A stretch of 64,000 bases of DNA from Pseudomonas asiatica (GCF_009932335.1 NZ_BLJF01000001.1:3410001-3474000), one strand, 5' to 3'. Positions 26,990-37,376 are shown, counted from the stretch's first letter. The notes: generated by a model not told the origin, from the sequence alone. Program-made: numbers and translations.

Positions 26990-29176
26990 ATGCGCCGTTT
27001 GCTGTTCTGTTTCCTGCTCACCCTCTCCTCCTTCACAGCATTCGCCGCCGAACCGGCCAGGCCCAAGGTTGGCCTGGTGCTGTCGGGGGGCGCGGCCCGC
27101 GGCCTGGCCCATATCGGTGTGCTCAAGGCCCTGGAGGAACAGGGGGTACGCATCGACGCTATCGCAGGCACCAGCATGGGGGCGGTGATAGGCGGCCTGT
27201 ATGCCTCTGGCTACAGCGTCGAAGAGCTGGAAAAGCTTGCCACCACCCTCGACTGGCAACAGGCGCTGTCCGATGCCCCGCCGCGCAAGGACGTGCCGTT
27301 CCGGCGCAAGCAGGATGACCGCGACTTTCTGGTCAAACAGAAGCTCAGCTTTCGCGACGACGGCAGCCTGGGCCTGCCGCTGGGGGTGATTCAGGGCCAG
27401 AACCTGGCGCTGCTGCTGGAAAGCAAGCTGGCGCACACCGCCGACACCCGTGACTTCGACAAGCTGCCAATCCCCTTCCGCGCCGTGGCCACCGACATTG
27501 CCAGTGGCGAAAAGGTGGTGTTCCGCCGTGGTCACCTGCCCCAGGTGATCCGCGCCAGCATGTCGATCCCGGCGGTGTTCGCCCCGGTCGAGCTGGACGG
27601 CCGGCTGCTGGTGGACGGCGGCATGGTCGACAACATCCCGGTGGACGTCGCCCGCGAAATGGGTGTGGACCTGGCCATCGTGGTCGACATCGGCACGCCG
27701 CTGCGTGACCGCAAGCAGCTGGCCACGGTGGTCGACGTGCTCAATCAGTCGATCACCCTGATGACCCGGCGCAACTCGGAAGAACAACTGGCCAGCCTGC
27801 ACCGCGACGACATTCTCATCCAGCCACCGCTGACCGCCTTTGGCGTCACCGACTTTGGCCGCGCCAGGGAAATGATCGAGGCCGGCTACCGCGCCACCCG
27901 CCTGCTCGACCCGCGCCTTGTCGCCCTGCGCCAGCCCGAAGGTGACAGCAGCCTGGCCGTGGCCCGCTCGCCACGCCAGCGCACGCCAACGATAACCGCG
28001 ATCAGGATCGAGAACGACTCCAAGGTCAGCGACGAGGTCATCCGCTCGTACATCCGCCAGCCGATCGGTGCGCCGCTGGAGCTAGGCCGCCTGCAGACCG
28101 ACATGGGCACGCTGTACGGACTGGACTACTTCGACCGGGTGCAGTACCGCGTGGTGCACAAGGGCGACGACAACACCCTGGTGATCAACGCCCGGGGCCG
28201 ACGCGGTGGCACCGACTACCTGCGCCTGGGCCTGAACCTGTCGGACGACCTGCGCGGCGACAGCGCCTTCAATCTGGGCGCCAGCTACCGGGTAAACGGC
28301 ATCAACAGCCTCGGCGCCGAATGGCTGACCCGTGGCCAGATCGGCGACCAGCAGGAGTTGTACAGCGAGTTCTACCAGCCGCTGGACGTGGGCTCGCGCT
28401 ATTTCATCGCACCGTACCTGGACTTCAGCTCGCAGAACATCGAAGCCACCCTGGACAACGACCCGGTAGCCGAGTACCGCCTGGAGCGTTACGGTTTTGG
28501 CCTTAACGTGGGGCGGCAGATCGGTACCAACGGTGAAGTGCGCCTGGGCGTGGGCAAGGCCTGGGGCGAGGCCGAGGTGCGCATCGGCGACCAGGACCTG
28601 CCCAAGGTCAGTTTCAACGAAGGTTTCTACGAGCTGAAGTACTCGTTCGACACCCTGGACAATGTGTACTTCCCGCACAGCGGCGAGGATATCGGCCTGA
28701 CCTTGCGCAAGTATGACCAGTCTCTGGATTCTGACCAGGATTACCGGCAGTGGATGTTCAACCTGGACAAGGCCATCAGCAGCGGGCCGAACACCTTCGT
28801 TCTGGGCGGGCGCTACGGGCGCACGCTGGATGATACCGAGGTGGTGACGTCGAGCTTCGTGCTGGGTGGCGCGCGGGAGCTGTCAGGCTTTCGCCAGGAC
28901 TCGGTGTCGGGGCAGAACGTGAGCCTGATGCGCATGGTCTACTACCGCCGCCTGACGCCACGGGCCTACGTACCGCTGGACTTCCCGCTGTACATCGGCG
29001 GGTCGCTGGAGCGAGGGCGGGCGTGGAACAACGACAACGAGTTCGACAGTGGGTACATCAATGCGGCGAGCATCTTCCTGGGGCTGGAGACGCCGCTGGG
29101 GCCCTTGAACTTCACTTATGGTGCCAACAGTGCGCATGAGCAGGCGGTGTACCTGAACCTTGGGCATACCTTCTAG
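26990..29176 (+). CDS. plpD: PlpD-type patatin phospholipase autotransporter (T5d)
   Basis: A 728-residue protein, the length of P. aeruginosa PlpD. A signal peptide ends near residue 20 (TAFAAEP). The patatin lipase domain follows, with oxyanion loop SGGAARGLAHIG, nucleophile in GTSMG and catalytic DGGMVDN near residue 207. A POTRA domain and a 16-strand-type beta-barrel make up the C-terminal half, ending in ...LNLGHTF with terminal Phe. The passenger should be translocated to the cell surface and has phospholipase A1 activity in PlpD. A TTG at 26978 is a less likely start than ATG 26990. Confidence 0.93.
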   Translation: MRRLLFCFLLTLSSFTAFAAEPARPKVGLVLSGGAARGLAHIGVLKALEEQGVRIDAIAGTSMGAVIGGLYASGYSVEELEKLATTLDWQQALSDAPPRKDVPFRRKQDDRDFLVKQKLSFRDDGSLGLPLGVIQGQNLALLLESKLAHTADTRDFDKLPIPFRAVATDIASGEKVVFRRGHLPQVIRASMSIPAVFAPVELDGRLLVDGGMVDNIPVDVAREMGVDLAIVVDIGTPLRDRKQLATVVDVLNQSITLMTRRNSEEQLASLHRDDILIQPPLTAFGVTDFGRAREMIEAGYRATRLLDPRLVALRQPEGDSSLAVARSPRQRTPTITAIRIENDSKVSDEVIRSYIRQPIGAPLELGRLQTDMGTLYGLDYFDRVQYRVVHKGDDNTLVINARGRRGGTDYLRLGLNLSDDLRGDSAFNLGASYRVNGINSLGAEWLTRGQIGDQQELYSEFYQPLDVGSRYFIAPYLDFSSQNIEATLDNDPVAEYRLERYGFGLNVGRQIGTNGEVRLGVGKAWGEAEVRIGDQDLPKVSFNEGFYELKYSFDTLDNVYFPHSGEDIGLTLRKYDQSLDSDQDYRQWMFNLDKAISSGPNTFVLGGRYGRTLDDTEVVTSSFVLGGARELSGFRQDSVSGQNVSLMRMVYYRRLTPRAYVPLDFPLYIGGSLERGRAWNNDNEFDSGYINAASIFLGLETPLGPLNFTYGANSAHEQAVYLNLGHTF

Positions 29177-29190
29177 GGCCTGCACTGAAC

Positions 29191-29284
29191 CTGTAGGAGC
29201 AGCCTTGTGCTGCGAAGAGGCAGGTTTGACAGAAGATGTTCTGTGCCTGGAATGACCTCTTCGCAGCACAAGGCTGCTCCTACA
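29191..29284. repeat. REP pair (GTAGGAGCAGCC type)
   Basis: Inverted arms CTGTAGGAGCAGCCTTGTGC and GCACAAGGCTGCTCCTACA lie between convergent plpD and the marR-type gene. Confidence 0.9.
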
Positions 29285-29305
29285 ACGATCGCGGGTGCAG
29301 GTTGA

Positions 29306-29743
29306 TCAGGATTTCTCCAGGTTGGCCAGGATCTTGGCATGCACCCGCATGCACACCTGCAGCTCCGCCTCATCCACCCCGGTGAACAGCTCTACCCGCA
29401 GTTGATTGGCAATGGTCTCGATCTGGTCGATCAGCGGCTTGGCCGGCGGGCACAGCACAATTTTCTTCGCCCGTCGGTCCTCCAGCACCGCCTGCCGGCG
29501 TACCAGCCCCTGCGCTTCCAGGCTATCGAGCAGGCGCGCCAGGGTCGGGCCTTCGACGCCCACGCTCTGGGCCAGCTCACGCTGGGTCGGGGCCTCTTCG
29601 AAACGGGCCAGGTGCAGCAACACCAGCCAACGTGCCTGTGACAGGTTGAGCCCGGCCAGGCGGCGGTCCAGCTCGGCACGCCAACCCCGGGACATCTGGG
29701 CCAGCTGCATGCCGAAGCGGTGTTGGTTGTCGGTCAGGGGCAT
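29306..29743 (-). CDS. MarR/SlyA-type regulator
   Basis: A 145-residue winged-helix regulator. The core LNLSQARWLVLLHLARF, TQRELAQSVGVEGPTLARLLDSLE and VRRQAVLEDRRAKKI is of SlyA type. The beta-wing DRRAKK is intact. ATG 29743 is chosen over TTG 29749. A palindromic site TTAGGCAGCTAA sits 28-39 bp upstream and differs at two positions from the SlyA consensus TTAGCAAGCTAA, suggesting autoregulation. The target beyond itself is unknown. Confidence 0.88.
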   Translation of the reverse strand: MPLTDNQHRFGMQLAQMSRGWRAELDRRLAGLNLSQARWLVLLHLARFEEAPTQRELAQSVGVEGPTLARLLDSLEAQGLVRRQAVLEDRRAKKIVLCPPAKPLIDQIETIANQLRVELFTGVDEAELQVCMRVHAKILANLEKS

Positions 29744-29763
29744 AAGCAACTCATTGAATAGAT

Positions 29764-29782
29764 CTAATTATTAGGCAGCTAA
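29764..29782. promoter_or_regulatory. Candidate SlyA-type operator
   Basis: CTAATTATTAGGCAGCTAA contains two overlapping inverted repeats, CTAA-TTA-TTAG and TTAG-GCAG-CTAA. The second differs at two positions from the SlyA consensus TTAGCAAGCTAA. It lies just upstream of the SlyA-like gene. Confidence 0.6.
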
Positions 29783-29893
29783 CCATGGCCCGCCCCACGA
29801 GGCAAGGCTCGGGCACCCTGGAATATTCGATAATCGTCAAAAAACATGACAAAGGTCAGCAGATGGCAGTTCTGCCTCCGATCCTGTCACCAC

Positions 29894-32041
29894 TTACAGC
29901 TCGAACTCGGCCGCCAGCGCAGCCCGCACGCAGTACAGCACGCCCTCCGGCACCCGCCCCCCGAACAGCGGCACGATCGCAGACACCGGTGGCAGCTCGC
30001 CCTCGCCATCGAGGAAGGCATCCTGCACTTCCATCAACAGGTCTTCCGGCAGGTCCAGGGCCTGCTCGAGGCTCAGTTCCTGGCGGCCCAGCGCCTCGGC
30101 CAGCAGGCTGTAGACGTTCTTCTCGCTGCAGTTGAGCTGGCCGGCGATCTGCGCCGGGGTCATGCCGGCGCGTGCCAGGCTGACCAGTTCGTGGCGCAGG
30201 TCGAGCACCACTTTCGGTGCTTCTTCGGTGCCACCGCTATTGTTCAGCACCTCGAGGAAGGCCTGGCCATAACGCTCCAGCTTGCGCGCACCCACGCCGC
30301 TGACCTGGGCCATGTCGCTGAGGCTGACCGGCTGGCTGCGCAGCATCTCCAGCAGCGTCGAGTCGGGGAAGATGACATAGGGCGGCACGCTGTGCTCCTC
30401 GGCCAGCTTGCGCCGCAGGGTACGCAGTGCTTCCCACAGCTCGCGCTCTTCGGCACGCACCAGCTGGCTGGCCGGGCTGCCGCCACTGGACGACGACGTC
30501 CTGGCGGTGGTCTGCGGCTTGAGGTCACGGCGCAGCTGCAAGGTCACCTCGCCCCGCAGCAGCGGCCGGCAGCTGTCGGACAGGCGCAGGCCACCGTAGC
30601 CTTCCAGGTCGATGTCGACCAGGCCGCGCGCCACCAGCTGACGGAACAGCGAACGCCACTCGACCTCGGCCAGCCCCTTGCCGACGCCAAAAACCGAGAG
30701 TTTTTCGTGGCCGAAATTGCGCACCTTTTCGGTGTCCTTGCCCAGCAGCACGTCGACCAGGTGCCCGACGCCGTAGCGCTGGCCGGTGCGGAACACCGCC
30801 GACAGCGCCTGGCGGGCAGGCTCGGTGGCATCCCAGGTCTGCACCTGGTCGACACAGTTGTCACAGTGCCCGCACGGTTGCTCGAGGGTTTCGTCGAAAT
30901 AGGCCAGCAGTGACTGGCGGCGGCAGCGGGTTTCTTCGCACAGGGCCAGCATGGCATCGAGCTTGTGCTGCTCGATGCGCTTGTGGCGCTCGTCCCCTTC
31001 GGAGTTCTGCAGCATCTGCTTGAGCATGACCATGTCCTGCAGCCCGTAGGCCATCCAGGCATCGGACGGCAGCCCGTCACGGCCGGCACGGCCGGTCTCC
31101 TGGTAGTACGCCTCGAGCGACTTGGGCAGGTCAAGGTGGGCAACAAAACGCACGTTCGGCTTGTCGATGCCCATGCCGAAGGCAATGGTGGCGACCATGA
31201 TCAGGCCTTCCTCGTTGAGGAAACGGTGCTGGTTGGCCGCGCGCGTCTCGGCTGCCAGGCCGGCATGATACGGCAGCGCCGGGAAGCCCTGGTCACAGAG
31301 GAAGGCAGCGGTTTCGTCGACCTTCTTGCGTGACAGGCAATAAACGATACCGGCGTTGCCGCGGCGTTCGCCGAGGAAGGCCATCAGCTGCTTGCGCGGC
31401 GCCTCCTTGGGCACGATGCGGTAGAAGATGTTGGGCCGGTCGAAACTCGACAGGAAGCGTTCGGCGCCTTGCAGGTGCAGGCGCTGGACGATCTCTTCAC
31501 GGGTGCGCATGTCGGCGGTGGCGGTCAGCGCTATGCGCGGCACATGCGGGAACAGCTCGGCCAACTGGCCCAGTTGCAGGTATTCGGGGCGGAAATCGTG
31601 GCCCCATTGCGACACGCAGTGGGCCTCGTCGATGGCGAACAGCGAGATATCCAGATCACGCAGGAAGTCGAGCATGCGCGGCTGCACCAGGCGTTCCGGT
31701 GCCAGGTACAGCATCTTCACTTCGCCACGGCGCAGGCGCCCGGCCAGGTCACGCTGCTGCTCGGGGGTCAGCGTGGAGTTCAGCGCGGCAGCCGGCACAC
31801 CCAGTTCGTCGAGCGTGGCGACCTGGTCGTCCATCAGCGCGATCAGTGGCGAGACCACCACTGTCAGGCCCGGACGCAGCAGCCCCGGCACCTGGAAACA
31901 CAACGACTTGCCGCCGCCGGTGGGCATCAGCACCAGGGCATCGCCGCCATTAGCCACGCAGTCGATGATCGCTGCCTGGCGCCCGCGGAAACTGTCGTAG
32001 CCAAAGACGTCCTTGAGAACGCGCTGAGCCTGTTCGAGCAT
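29894..32041 (-). CDS. recQ: ATP-dependent DNA helicase RecQ
   Basis: A 715-residue RecQ, a 3'-5' helicase of recombination and repair. Walker A is in [12 protein letters not shown] at about 45-56; DEAH box in [18 protein letters not shown]; motif VI GRAGRDG is present. The zinc-binding cysteines occur in [10 protein letters not shown] and CGHCDNC. RQC wing and an HRDC domain ([20 protein letters not shown]) follow, then a C-terminal helical region of about 110 residues. ATG 32041 gives the usual N-terminus [15 protein letters not shown]. It is divergent from the YecA-like gene. Confidence 0.95.
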   Translation of the reverse strand: MLEQAQRVLKDVFGYDSFRGRQAAIIDCVANGGDALVLMPTGGGKSLCFQVPGLLRPGLTVVVSPLIALMDDQVATLDELGVPAAALNSTLTPEQQRDLAGRLRRGEVKMLYLAPERLVQPRMLDFLRDLDISLFAIDEAHCVSQWGHDFRPEYLQLGQLAELFPHVPRIALTATADMRTREEIVQRLHLQGAERFLSSFDRPNIFYRIVPKEAPRKQLMAFLGERRGNAGIVYCLSRKKVDETAAFLCDQGFPALPYHAGLAAETRAANQHRFLNEEGLIMVATIAFGMGIDKPNVRFVAHLDLPKSLEAYYQETGRAGRDGLPSDAWMAYGLQDMVMLKQMLQNSEGDERHKRIEQHKLDAMLALCEETRCRRQSLLAYFDETLEQPCGHCDNCVDQVQTWDATEPARQALSAVFRTGQRYGVGHLVDVLLGKDTEKVRNFGHEKLSVFGVGKGLAEVEWRSLFRQLVARGLVDIDLEGYGGLRLSDSCRPLLRGEVTLQLRRDLKPQTTARTSSSSGGSPASQLVRAEERELWEALRTLRRKLAEEHSVPPYVIFPDSTLLEMLRSQPVSLSDMAQVSGVGARKLERYGQAFLEVLNNSGGTEEAPKVVLDLRHELVSLARAGMTPAQIAGQLNCSEKNVYSLLAEALGRQELSLEQALDLPEDLLMEVQDAFLDGEGELPPVSAIVPLFGGRVPEGVLYCVRAALAAEFEL

Positions 32042-32287
32042 GTGCAACTCCACAAATCGCCGTACCATCCCGGATACAGGCTGGACGAAAAACCCGCCCC
32101 GCACACGCCAAATGCGTAAGCGGTTTTTGCCAGGCGGCCGGCAAATCCTGCCCCTGGATGAAAAATCGCGGAGTATACCGCAGCACCGCCCCGCGCAGGG
32201 CACCACGGCGATAGACGTTCCCTTTACCCCGCTGCCGTCGCAAGGTGCTAGAATTCGTTATCGTTTATTCCCCAAGGTAGCCCTGTA

Positions 32288-32875
32288 ATGTCCTTCGCCG
32301 AGCAACTGACCCGCCTGCAAGCCTTCCTCGACGCCGACGAGCTGCACGAAGAAGCGCTGGACTATGTCGCCGCCCACGGCTACCTCACCGCCCTGTCGAT
32401 CAATGCCGAGGAAGTGCCCGAGCGCGAATGGATCGACGCCCTGTTCGCCGAAGAGCCGCACTACGCCAGCGACGCTCAGCGCACCGAGATCGAGGCCACC
32501 CTGGTAGCGCTCAAGGCACACATCGCCCGCCAGCTGGCCAGCGACGATGAATTCGAGCTGCCGTGCGACCTCGACCTGACCGAAGAGCCGGACGATTCCG
32601 ACCTGCGCGGCTGGTGCATCGGCTTCATGGAAGGCGTATTCCTGCGTGAAGAGGCCTGGTTCGAAAACGCCGAGGAAGAAGTCAGCGAGATGCTGCTGCC
32701 GATCATGGTCGGCTCGGGCCTGTTCGACGAGCAACCGGAGTTCGCCGACATCGCCAGCAACGCCAACCTGCAGGACGACATGATCGTACAGATCCCCGAA
32801 GCACTGACGGCGCTGTTCCTGCTGCTGCATGCCCCTGACGAAAAGCCGGCACTGCTCAAGCCACGTCACCACTAA
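32288..32875 (+). CDS. YecA/UPF0149-family protein
   Basis: A 195-residue acidic protein of the YecA/YgfB family (UPF0149). Conserved DLRGWCIGFMEGVFL and NLQDDMIVQIPEALTAL are visible. There is no C-terminal SEC-C zinc motif; the end is KPRHH. The function is not established. The start has AAGGTAG upstream. The next gene begins 7 bases after its stop, so the two are probably co-transcribed. Confidence 0.87.
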   Translation: MSFAEQLTRLQAFLDADELHEEALDYVAAHGYLTALSINAEEVPEREWIDALFAEEPHYASDAQRTEIEATLVALKAHIARQLASDDEFELPCDLDLTEEPDDSDLRGWCIGFMEGVFLREEAWFENAEEEVSEMLLPIMVGSGLFDEQPEFADIASNANLQDDMIVQIPEALTALFLLLHAPDEKPALLKPRHH

Positions 32876-32882
32876 GTCGCCT

Positions 32883-33248
32883 GTGCGCTACCTGCTGCTG
32901 GCCACCGGCTGGCTCAGCGTCGCGTTGGGGGTGTTGGGGATATTCCTGCCGGTATTGCCCACCACCCCGTTCCTGCTATTGGCGGCTGCCTGCTTTGCCC
33001 GCAGTTCGCCGCGCTTTCACCACTGGCTGGTTCATCACCCCAAGCTCGGGCCATGGATCCGTGACTACCTCAGTGGTGAAGGTATCCCCCTCAAGGGCAA
33101 GGTCTACGCCATCGGCCTGATGTGGGCCAGCATCGGCCTGTCGTGCTATCTGGTGCCCCTGTTCTGGGCACGCATCTTCATGTTGTCCAGTGCCGTCCTG
33201 GTAAGCCTGTATATCCTCAGCCAGAAAACCCTGCACAAGCCAAAGTGA
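32883..33248 (+). CDS. DUF454 / YbaN-like inner membrane protein
   Basis: A 121-residue protein with three to four helices. The N-terminal GWLSVALGVLGIFLPVLPTTPFLLLAAACFARSSPRFH is the YbaN/DUF454 hallmark, positions 8-45. The start is probably GTG at 32883, which puts the first helix at the N-terminus as in E. coli YbaN; an ATG at 32829 inside the yecA-like gene is the alternative. Function unknown. Confidence 0.85.
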   Translation: MRYLLLATGWLSVALGVLGIFLPVLPTTPFLLLAAACFARSSPRFHHWLVHHPKLGPWIRDYLSGEGIPLKGKVYAIGLMWASIGLSCYLVPLFWARIFMLSSAVLVSLYILSQKTLHKPK

Positions 33249-33559
33249 CAATATTCTGTCGCCAAATATCACTTTCGCCTAATTCGTGCTTCCCTTATCC
33301 GAAATGATTCTGGAAGTCGGTTAAAGCCCTGTATTCATTGGCCTTAATGGAGCTTTACGCCGCCATTTCCAAGGTTCAACTGCGAGCCTGTTAGATTATT
33401 TAATTAGATTATGGCAATTTGATATGAATAAATCTTCTTGTCTATCGCGTTGAATGTACTTAGCTGTGTTATTAAAAACCTGCAACACTATATGAAATAA
33501 CTTTATCGTCATTTTTTTGGCGAATAGCAGGATCAATTCCAGGATCAGGGAGATGTACC
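33249..33559. other. AT-rich leader of aggA
   Basis: A 311-bp gene-free region with A+T well above its surroundings, especially 33390-33520 (for example TAGATTATTTAATTAGATTA). No coding frame is supported. It likely contains the aggA promoter and may be a target of silencing proteins such as MvaT/TurA. No terminator hairpin is obvious after the YbaN-like gene. Confidence 0.6.
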
Positions 33560-34918
33560 ATGCGCGTTTTGAACCCCATCACCAGTGCATTACTGTTGGC
33601 CCTGGCGAGTGCCAACGTACAGGCGATGTCGATCACCGAGGCTGTCCAGAGCGCCGTGGACTACCACCCGCAGGTCAGCTCCAACCGCAACAGCAAGCTG
33701 TCTGCCGATGAAGATGTTAAGTTTGCGCGTGGTGGCTATTACCCTTCCGTGGATCTGGTCGCAGGCTATGGCCGCCAGCGTTCTGACAACACCACGACGC
33801 GTGCCGAGGGCAACCACAACAAGGAAACCCTCAACTACACCCAGTCCGAGCTGCGCCTGCGGCAGATGATCTTCGACGGCTTCAACACCTCGAATGAAGT
33901 GGGCCGCACCGAAGCGGTCTCCACCTCCCGCGCCTACTACACCCAGGCCGTTGCCCAGGATGTCGCTCTGCGTGCAGTCGAGGTGTACCTGGAAGTGCTC
34001 AAACGCCGTGAACTGGTGACCCTGGCCAGGAACAACCTGCAAGCCCACCTGCGCGTCAACGACCAGATCGGCCTGCGCAACGAGCGCGGCGTCGGCAGCA
34101 CCGCCGACCTTGACCAGTCCCGCGCACGTCGCGCCCTGGCGGAAAACAACCTGGACACCGCCGAAGTCGACCTGGCCGATGCCGAAGCCAACTTCTTCAG
34201 CGTCGTCGGCCGCATGCCGGACGAGCTGGAAAGCCCGCAGTCCATCAAGGGCGAGGTGCCTGGCACCCTCGATGAAGCCCGCGACGGCATGCGTCAGAAC
34301 AACCCGTACATCAAGTCTGCCCAGGCTGACGTCAATGCTGCCGAGCAGCAATACGAAGTGGCCAAGTCGACCTTCTACCCACGCTTCGACGCCATTCTGG
34401 CTACCGGTGCCAACAACAACACCGGTGGCGAGAAAGGCCACAACAACAACGACTGGCAAGCCGGCGTGGAGATGAACTACAACCTGTTCCGCGGCGGCAG
34501 CGACAAGGCTCGCCTGCAGTCCGACGCGCACAAGATCAACCAGGCCCTGGACATCCGCAATAACGCCCTGCGTGAGCTGACCGAAAACCTGAGCCTGGCG
34601 TGGAACGCCATGAACAACGCCAGCAAGCAGCTGCCGACTGCGCGTGAATACGCCGAGACCACCAAGCGCGTGCGTGCCGCCTACCAGGACCAGTTCGGCC
34701 TGGGCCAACGTACCCTGCTCGACGTGCTCGACAGTGAAAACGAGCTGTACAACGCCGACCGCCGCTACACCGAGGTGCGTTATACCGAGGAGTTCTCGCG
34801 CTACCGCGTGCTGGCGACCATGGGCGAGCTGTTGACCAAGCAACGTATTTCGCTGCCACCGGAAGCGCTGGCTACCACCGAAGTACGCACCGAGGCACGT
34901 TTGCCTGATATGCGTTGA
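33560..34918 (+). CDS. aggA: TolC-family outer membrane protein, AggA/LapE-like
   Basis: A 452-residue TolC/OprM-like outer membrane channel with a signal peptide ending at VQA (about residue 22). Two repeats of the OEP fold are visible, each with long helical segments (NEVGRTEAVSTSRAYYTQAV; VRAAYQDQFGLGQRTLLDVL). It matches the agglutination protein AggA of P. putida, related to LapE, the outer membrane part of the type I exporter for large adhesins. No membrane fusion or ABC partner is encoded next to it. The ribosome binding site is GGGAGATGTACC. A role in adhesion or biofilm is expected. Confidence 0.86.
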   Translation: MRVLNPITSALLLALASANVQAMSITEAVQSAVDYHPQVSSNRNSKLSADEDVKFARGGYYPSVDLVAGYGRQRSDNTTTRAEGNHNKETLNYTQSELRLRQMIFDGFNTSNEVGRTEAVSTSRAYYTQAVAQDVALRAVEVYLEVLKRRELVTLARNNLQAHLRVNDQIGLRNERGVGSTADLDQSRARRALAENNLDTAEVDLADAEANFFSVVGRMPDELESPQSIKGEVPGTLDEARDGMRQNNPYIKSAQADVNAAEQQYEVAKSTFYPRFDAILATGANNNTGGEKGHNNNDWQAGVEMNYNLFRGGSDKARLQSDAHKINQALDIRNNALRELTENLSLAWNAMNNASKQLPTAREYAETTKRVRAAYQDQFGLGQRTLLDVLDSENELYNADRRYTEVRYTEEFSRYRVLATMGELLTKQRISLPPEALATTEVRTEARLPDMR

Positions 34919-34934
34919 TCGGGTTCGAGATAGC

Positions 34935-35041
34935 CGGGGCCGCTTTGCGGCCCATTCGCAGCTCAAGGCTGCTCCTACAGATGTTGCGCGCTTTCCTGTA
35001 GGAGCAGCCTTGTGCTGCGAATGGGCTGCAAGGCAGCCCCC
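34935..35041. repeat. REP pair (GTAGGAGCAGCC type, extended)
   Basis: Inverted arms include GGGGCCGCTTTGCGGCCC and GCAGCTCAAGGCTGCTCCTA with complements ending at 35040. It lies between convergent aggA and the DTW gene. Confidence 0.88.
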
Positions 35042-35046
35042 AGCCC

Positions 35047-35646
35047 CTACTCGCTGCCATGGTTGCGCCGGAACGTCTCCTCGCCCATGGCCCTGATCTG
35101 CCCTTCGATCAATGCCTCGAACGGCGCCAGCAATGCATCGAAACAGGCCGGTTGCTCAAGCGCATTGAGCGCCCCCACCACCGCCTCGATAGTCGACAAC
35201 GCCCCCGCCTCCGGCGCCTTGCGCAAGCGGTAGCGTGAAGGCGCGACAGCCCCCAGCGTCACTCGCGGCAACGCCTCCAGCAATGGGTTCAGGTACAACA
35301 GCTTGCGTGCCTTGCGCCAGGTGCCGTCGGGTACGATCAACAGCAAGGGTTTGTCGTCCGTCTTGCCATAGGCCACCAACCTCTGGGCGTCGTCGCCCGG
35401 GAACAGCAGGGCCGGCCGGTAACCGGGGGTCGCCAGCAATTCGTTCAGGTCATCGAATACCTCGCCTACCCGCAACTCGGCGTTGTTCAGGCCAAGGGCG
35501 GCCAGGCGGGCGGTATTCAGGGCATGGGCGGTTTCACTGGGGTGCTGCAGCAGGATGACGCGGGTACGGCTGTCGAGCGCGGGGATCAGTGGGCAGAGGC
35601 AATGGTCGAGCGGGCGCTGGCAGCGCTCGCAGCGGGGTCTGGGCAT
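35047..35646 (-). CDS. DTW-domain tRNA-uridine aminocarboxypropyltransferase
   Basis: A 199-residue DTW-domain (YfiP/TapT-like) enzyme. The N-terminal CERCQRPLDHCLCP contains a probable zinc-binding cysteine set. The name motif appears as DGTWRKARKLLYLNP near residue 107, and the fold is SPOUT-like. The family transfers the aminocarboxypropyl group of SAM to tRNA U47, giving acp3U. ATG follows AAGGAGAACCCC. Confidence 0.87.
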   Translation of the reverse strand: MPRPRCERCQRPLDHCLCPLIPALDSRTRVILLQHPSETAHALNTARLAALGLNNAELRVGEVFDDLNELLATPGYRPALLFPGDDAQRLVAYGKTDDKPLLLIVPDGTWRKARKLLYLNPLLEALPRVTLGAVAPSRYRLRKAPEAGALSTIEAVVGALNALEQPACFDALLAPFEALIEGQIRAMGEETFRRNHGSE

Positions 35647-35682
35647 GGGGTTCTCCTTGGCGGGAACAGTTTGCCACAGAAC

Positions 35683-35806
35683 CGGGGCCCGCTTTGCGGG
35701 CCTTTCTCCGGCAGGCCAGCTCCCACAGGATCACCACAGGCCTGAGCCTTGTGCAATACCTGTGGGAGCTGGCTTGCCGGCGAAAGGGCCGCAAAGCGGC
35801 CCCGGC
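35683..35806. repeat. REP pair (GTGGGAGCTGGCTTGCCGGCGA type)
   Basis: Inverted arms GGCCAGCTCCCACAGG and CCTGTGGGAGCTGGCTTGCC are flanked by GGGGCCCGCTTTGCGGGCC and its partner. It lies between tandem DTW and aer genes, so it is at the 3' side of aer. Confidence 0.88.
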
Positions 35807-35810
35807 GATC

Positions 35811-37376
35811 TCAACGGTTGAACCGCTCTGCCAGGCTATGCAGGTATTCCGCCATGCGCTCCAGGTCCTGGCTGATTTCCGCGCCCTGCCTGGCCTGCCC
35901 GGCACTCTGGTCGCATAGGTGGGCTATGCGCACGATCTGCTGGTTGATGTCCTCGGCCACATGGCTCTGCTGCTCCGACGCCGTCGCCATCTGCTGGCTC
36001 ATGCCGGTGATGCGGCTGACCGCCTGGGCAATCCCGCTCAACGCTGCCTGCACCGCCTCGACGCTGTGCACGCTGTCCCGCGAGATCTGCTCGCCGCGGC
36101 TGGCGGTGCTGACCGCGCGCGCTGCCCCGGCGCGCAACGAGGCGATGATCTGGTGGATCTCCTCGGTCGAGGCACGGGTGCGCTGGGCCAGCGAACGCAC
36201 CTCGTCGGCCACCACGGCAAACCCGCGCCCCTGTTCGCCGGCACGCGCCGCCTCGATGGCTGCGTTGAGCGCCAGCAGGTTGGTCTGCTCGGCGATCGAG
36301 GTAATCACATCGACCACGCTGCCGATCGACTGGGTCTGCTCAGCCAGGGCATTGACCGCCTGGCCGATGTCGTTGACCGCATTGCTCATGCTGCCCATGG
36401 CTTGCAGGCTCTGCATCGCCAGCTCGCTGCCCTGTTGCGCCAGCTGGTCGGCATCGCCCGCTGCGTGCGCCGTGCTCTGCACGTTGTGGGTAACCTGCTG
36501 GATGGTCGCCGCCATCTGCGCGATGGCGGCGGCGGACTGGTCGGTCTCGTTGCGCTGGCGGTCGAGCATCTGTGCCTGGGCATCGGACAAATCGGACGAC
36601 TGCGCTGCCCGCGACTTCACCCCGACCCCGGCATCCACCAGGCGGGTCAAGGCCGTTTGCAGGCGTGCTTCTTCACTGATGATGGCAAGATCCAGCTGGC
36701 CCTGCAGGCCTGGGTTATCACTGTAGGTCAGTGCCACCAGTGGGCTGGTGAAGGCCTTGGGATGCTCGGCCAGCGTGCGCCGGACCGCCTGGTTCTGCCG
36801 GTGCTCGACCAGATACCAGGCCAGCAGCAGGCTGGCCATCAGCACCCCGAGCGCCGCGTAGGGCGGTAGCCACAGGTAGCCCGCCGCCGACAGCAGTCCC
36901 GCACCTATCAATGGCCAACCGTGGCCCAGGCCATGCAGCAGGCGGGCCGCCCACGGCACCGGTGTGCGGCCGGCCCGCAGGCGCGCATACAACGCCTCGG
37001 CGCGACGGATCTGCTCGCGAGTGGGCACCGAGCGCACCGACTCGTAGCCACTGATGCGGCCCTGCTCGTAGATGGCCGTGACGTAGGCGCTGACCCAGTA
37101 GTAATCACCGTTCTTCGCCCGGTTCTTGACGACCCCCATCCACGGTTTGCCTTGCTTGATGGTTTCCCACATGTGGCCGAACACTGCCGGCGGCATGTCC
37201 GGGTGGCGCACCAGGTTGTGGGGTTGGCCGACCAGCTCGTCGTAGGTGAACCCGCTGATCGCCACGAAAGCGTCGTTGCAGTAAGTGATGCGGCTGTTGA
37301 GGTCAGTGGTGGAAATCAGGCGTTGATCGTTGGGAAAGGTTCTTTCGTGCTCAGTGACGGGCAAATTCATGCGCAT
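35811..37376 (-). CDS. aer: Aer-like energy taxis chemoreceptor
   Basis: A 521-residue methyl-accepting-type receptor. The N-terminal PAS domain (about 10-120) has [20 protein letters not shown] and [12 protein letters not shown], as in FAD-binding Aer proteins. A paired hydrophobic anchor ([33 protein letters not shown]) is at about 155-200. The cytoplasmic signalling domain contains the conserved hairpin tip around [18 protein letters not shown]. There is no periplasmic ligand domain. It likely reports redox or energy state to CheA/CheW. ATG 37376 follows AAGGAT; TTG 37385 is possible. Confidence 0.9.
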   Translation of the reverse strand: MRMNLPVTEHERTFPNDQRLISTTDLNSRITYCNDAFVAISGFTYDELVGQPHNLVRHPDMPPAVFGHMWETIKQGKPWMGVVKNRAKNGDYYWVSAYVTAIYEQGRISGYESVRSVPTREQIRRAEALYARLRAGRTPVPWAARLLHGLGHGWPLIGAGLLSAAGYLWLPPYAALGVLMASLLLAWYLVEHRQNQAVRRTLAEHPKAFTSPLVALTYSDNPGLQGQLDLAIISEEARLQTALTRLVDAGVGVKSRAAQSSDLSDAQAQMLDRQRNETDQSAAAIAQMAATIQQVTHNVQSTAHAAGDADQLAQQGSELAMQSLQAMGSMSNAVNDIGQAVNALAEQTQSIGSVVDVITSIAEQTNLLALNAAIEAARAGEQGRGFAVVADEVRSLAQRTRASTEEIHQIIASLRAGAARAVSTASRGEQISRDSVHSVEAVQAALSGIAQAVSRITGMSQQMATASEQQSHVAEDINQQIVRIAHLCDQSAGQARQGAEISQDLERMAEYLHSLAERFNR

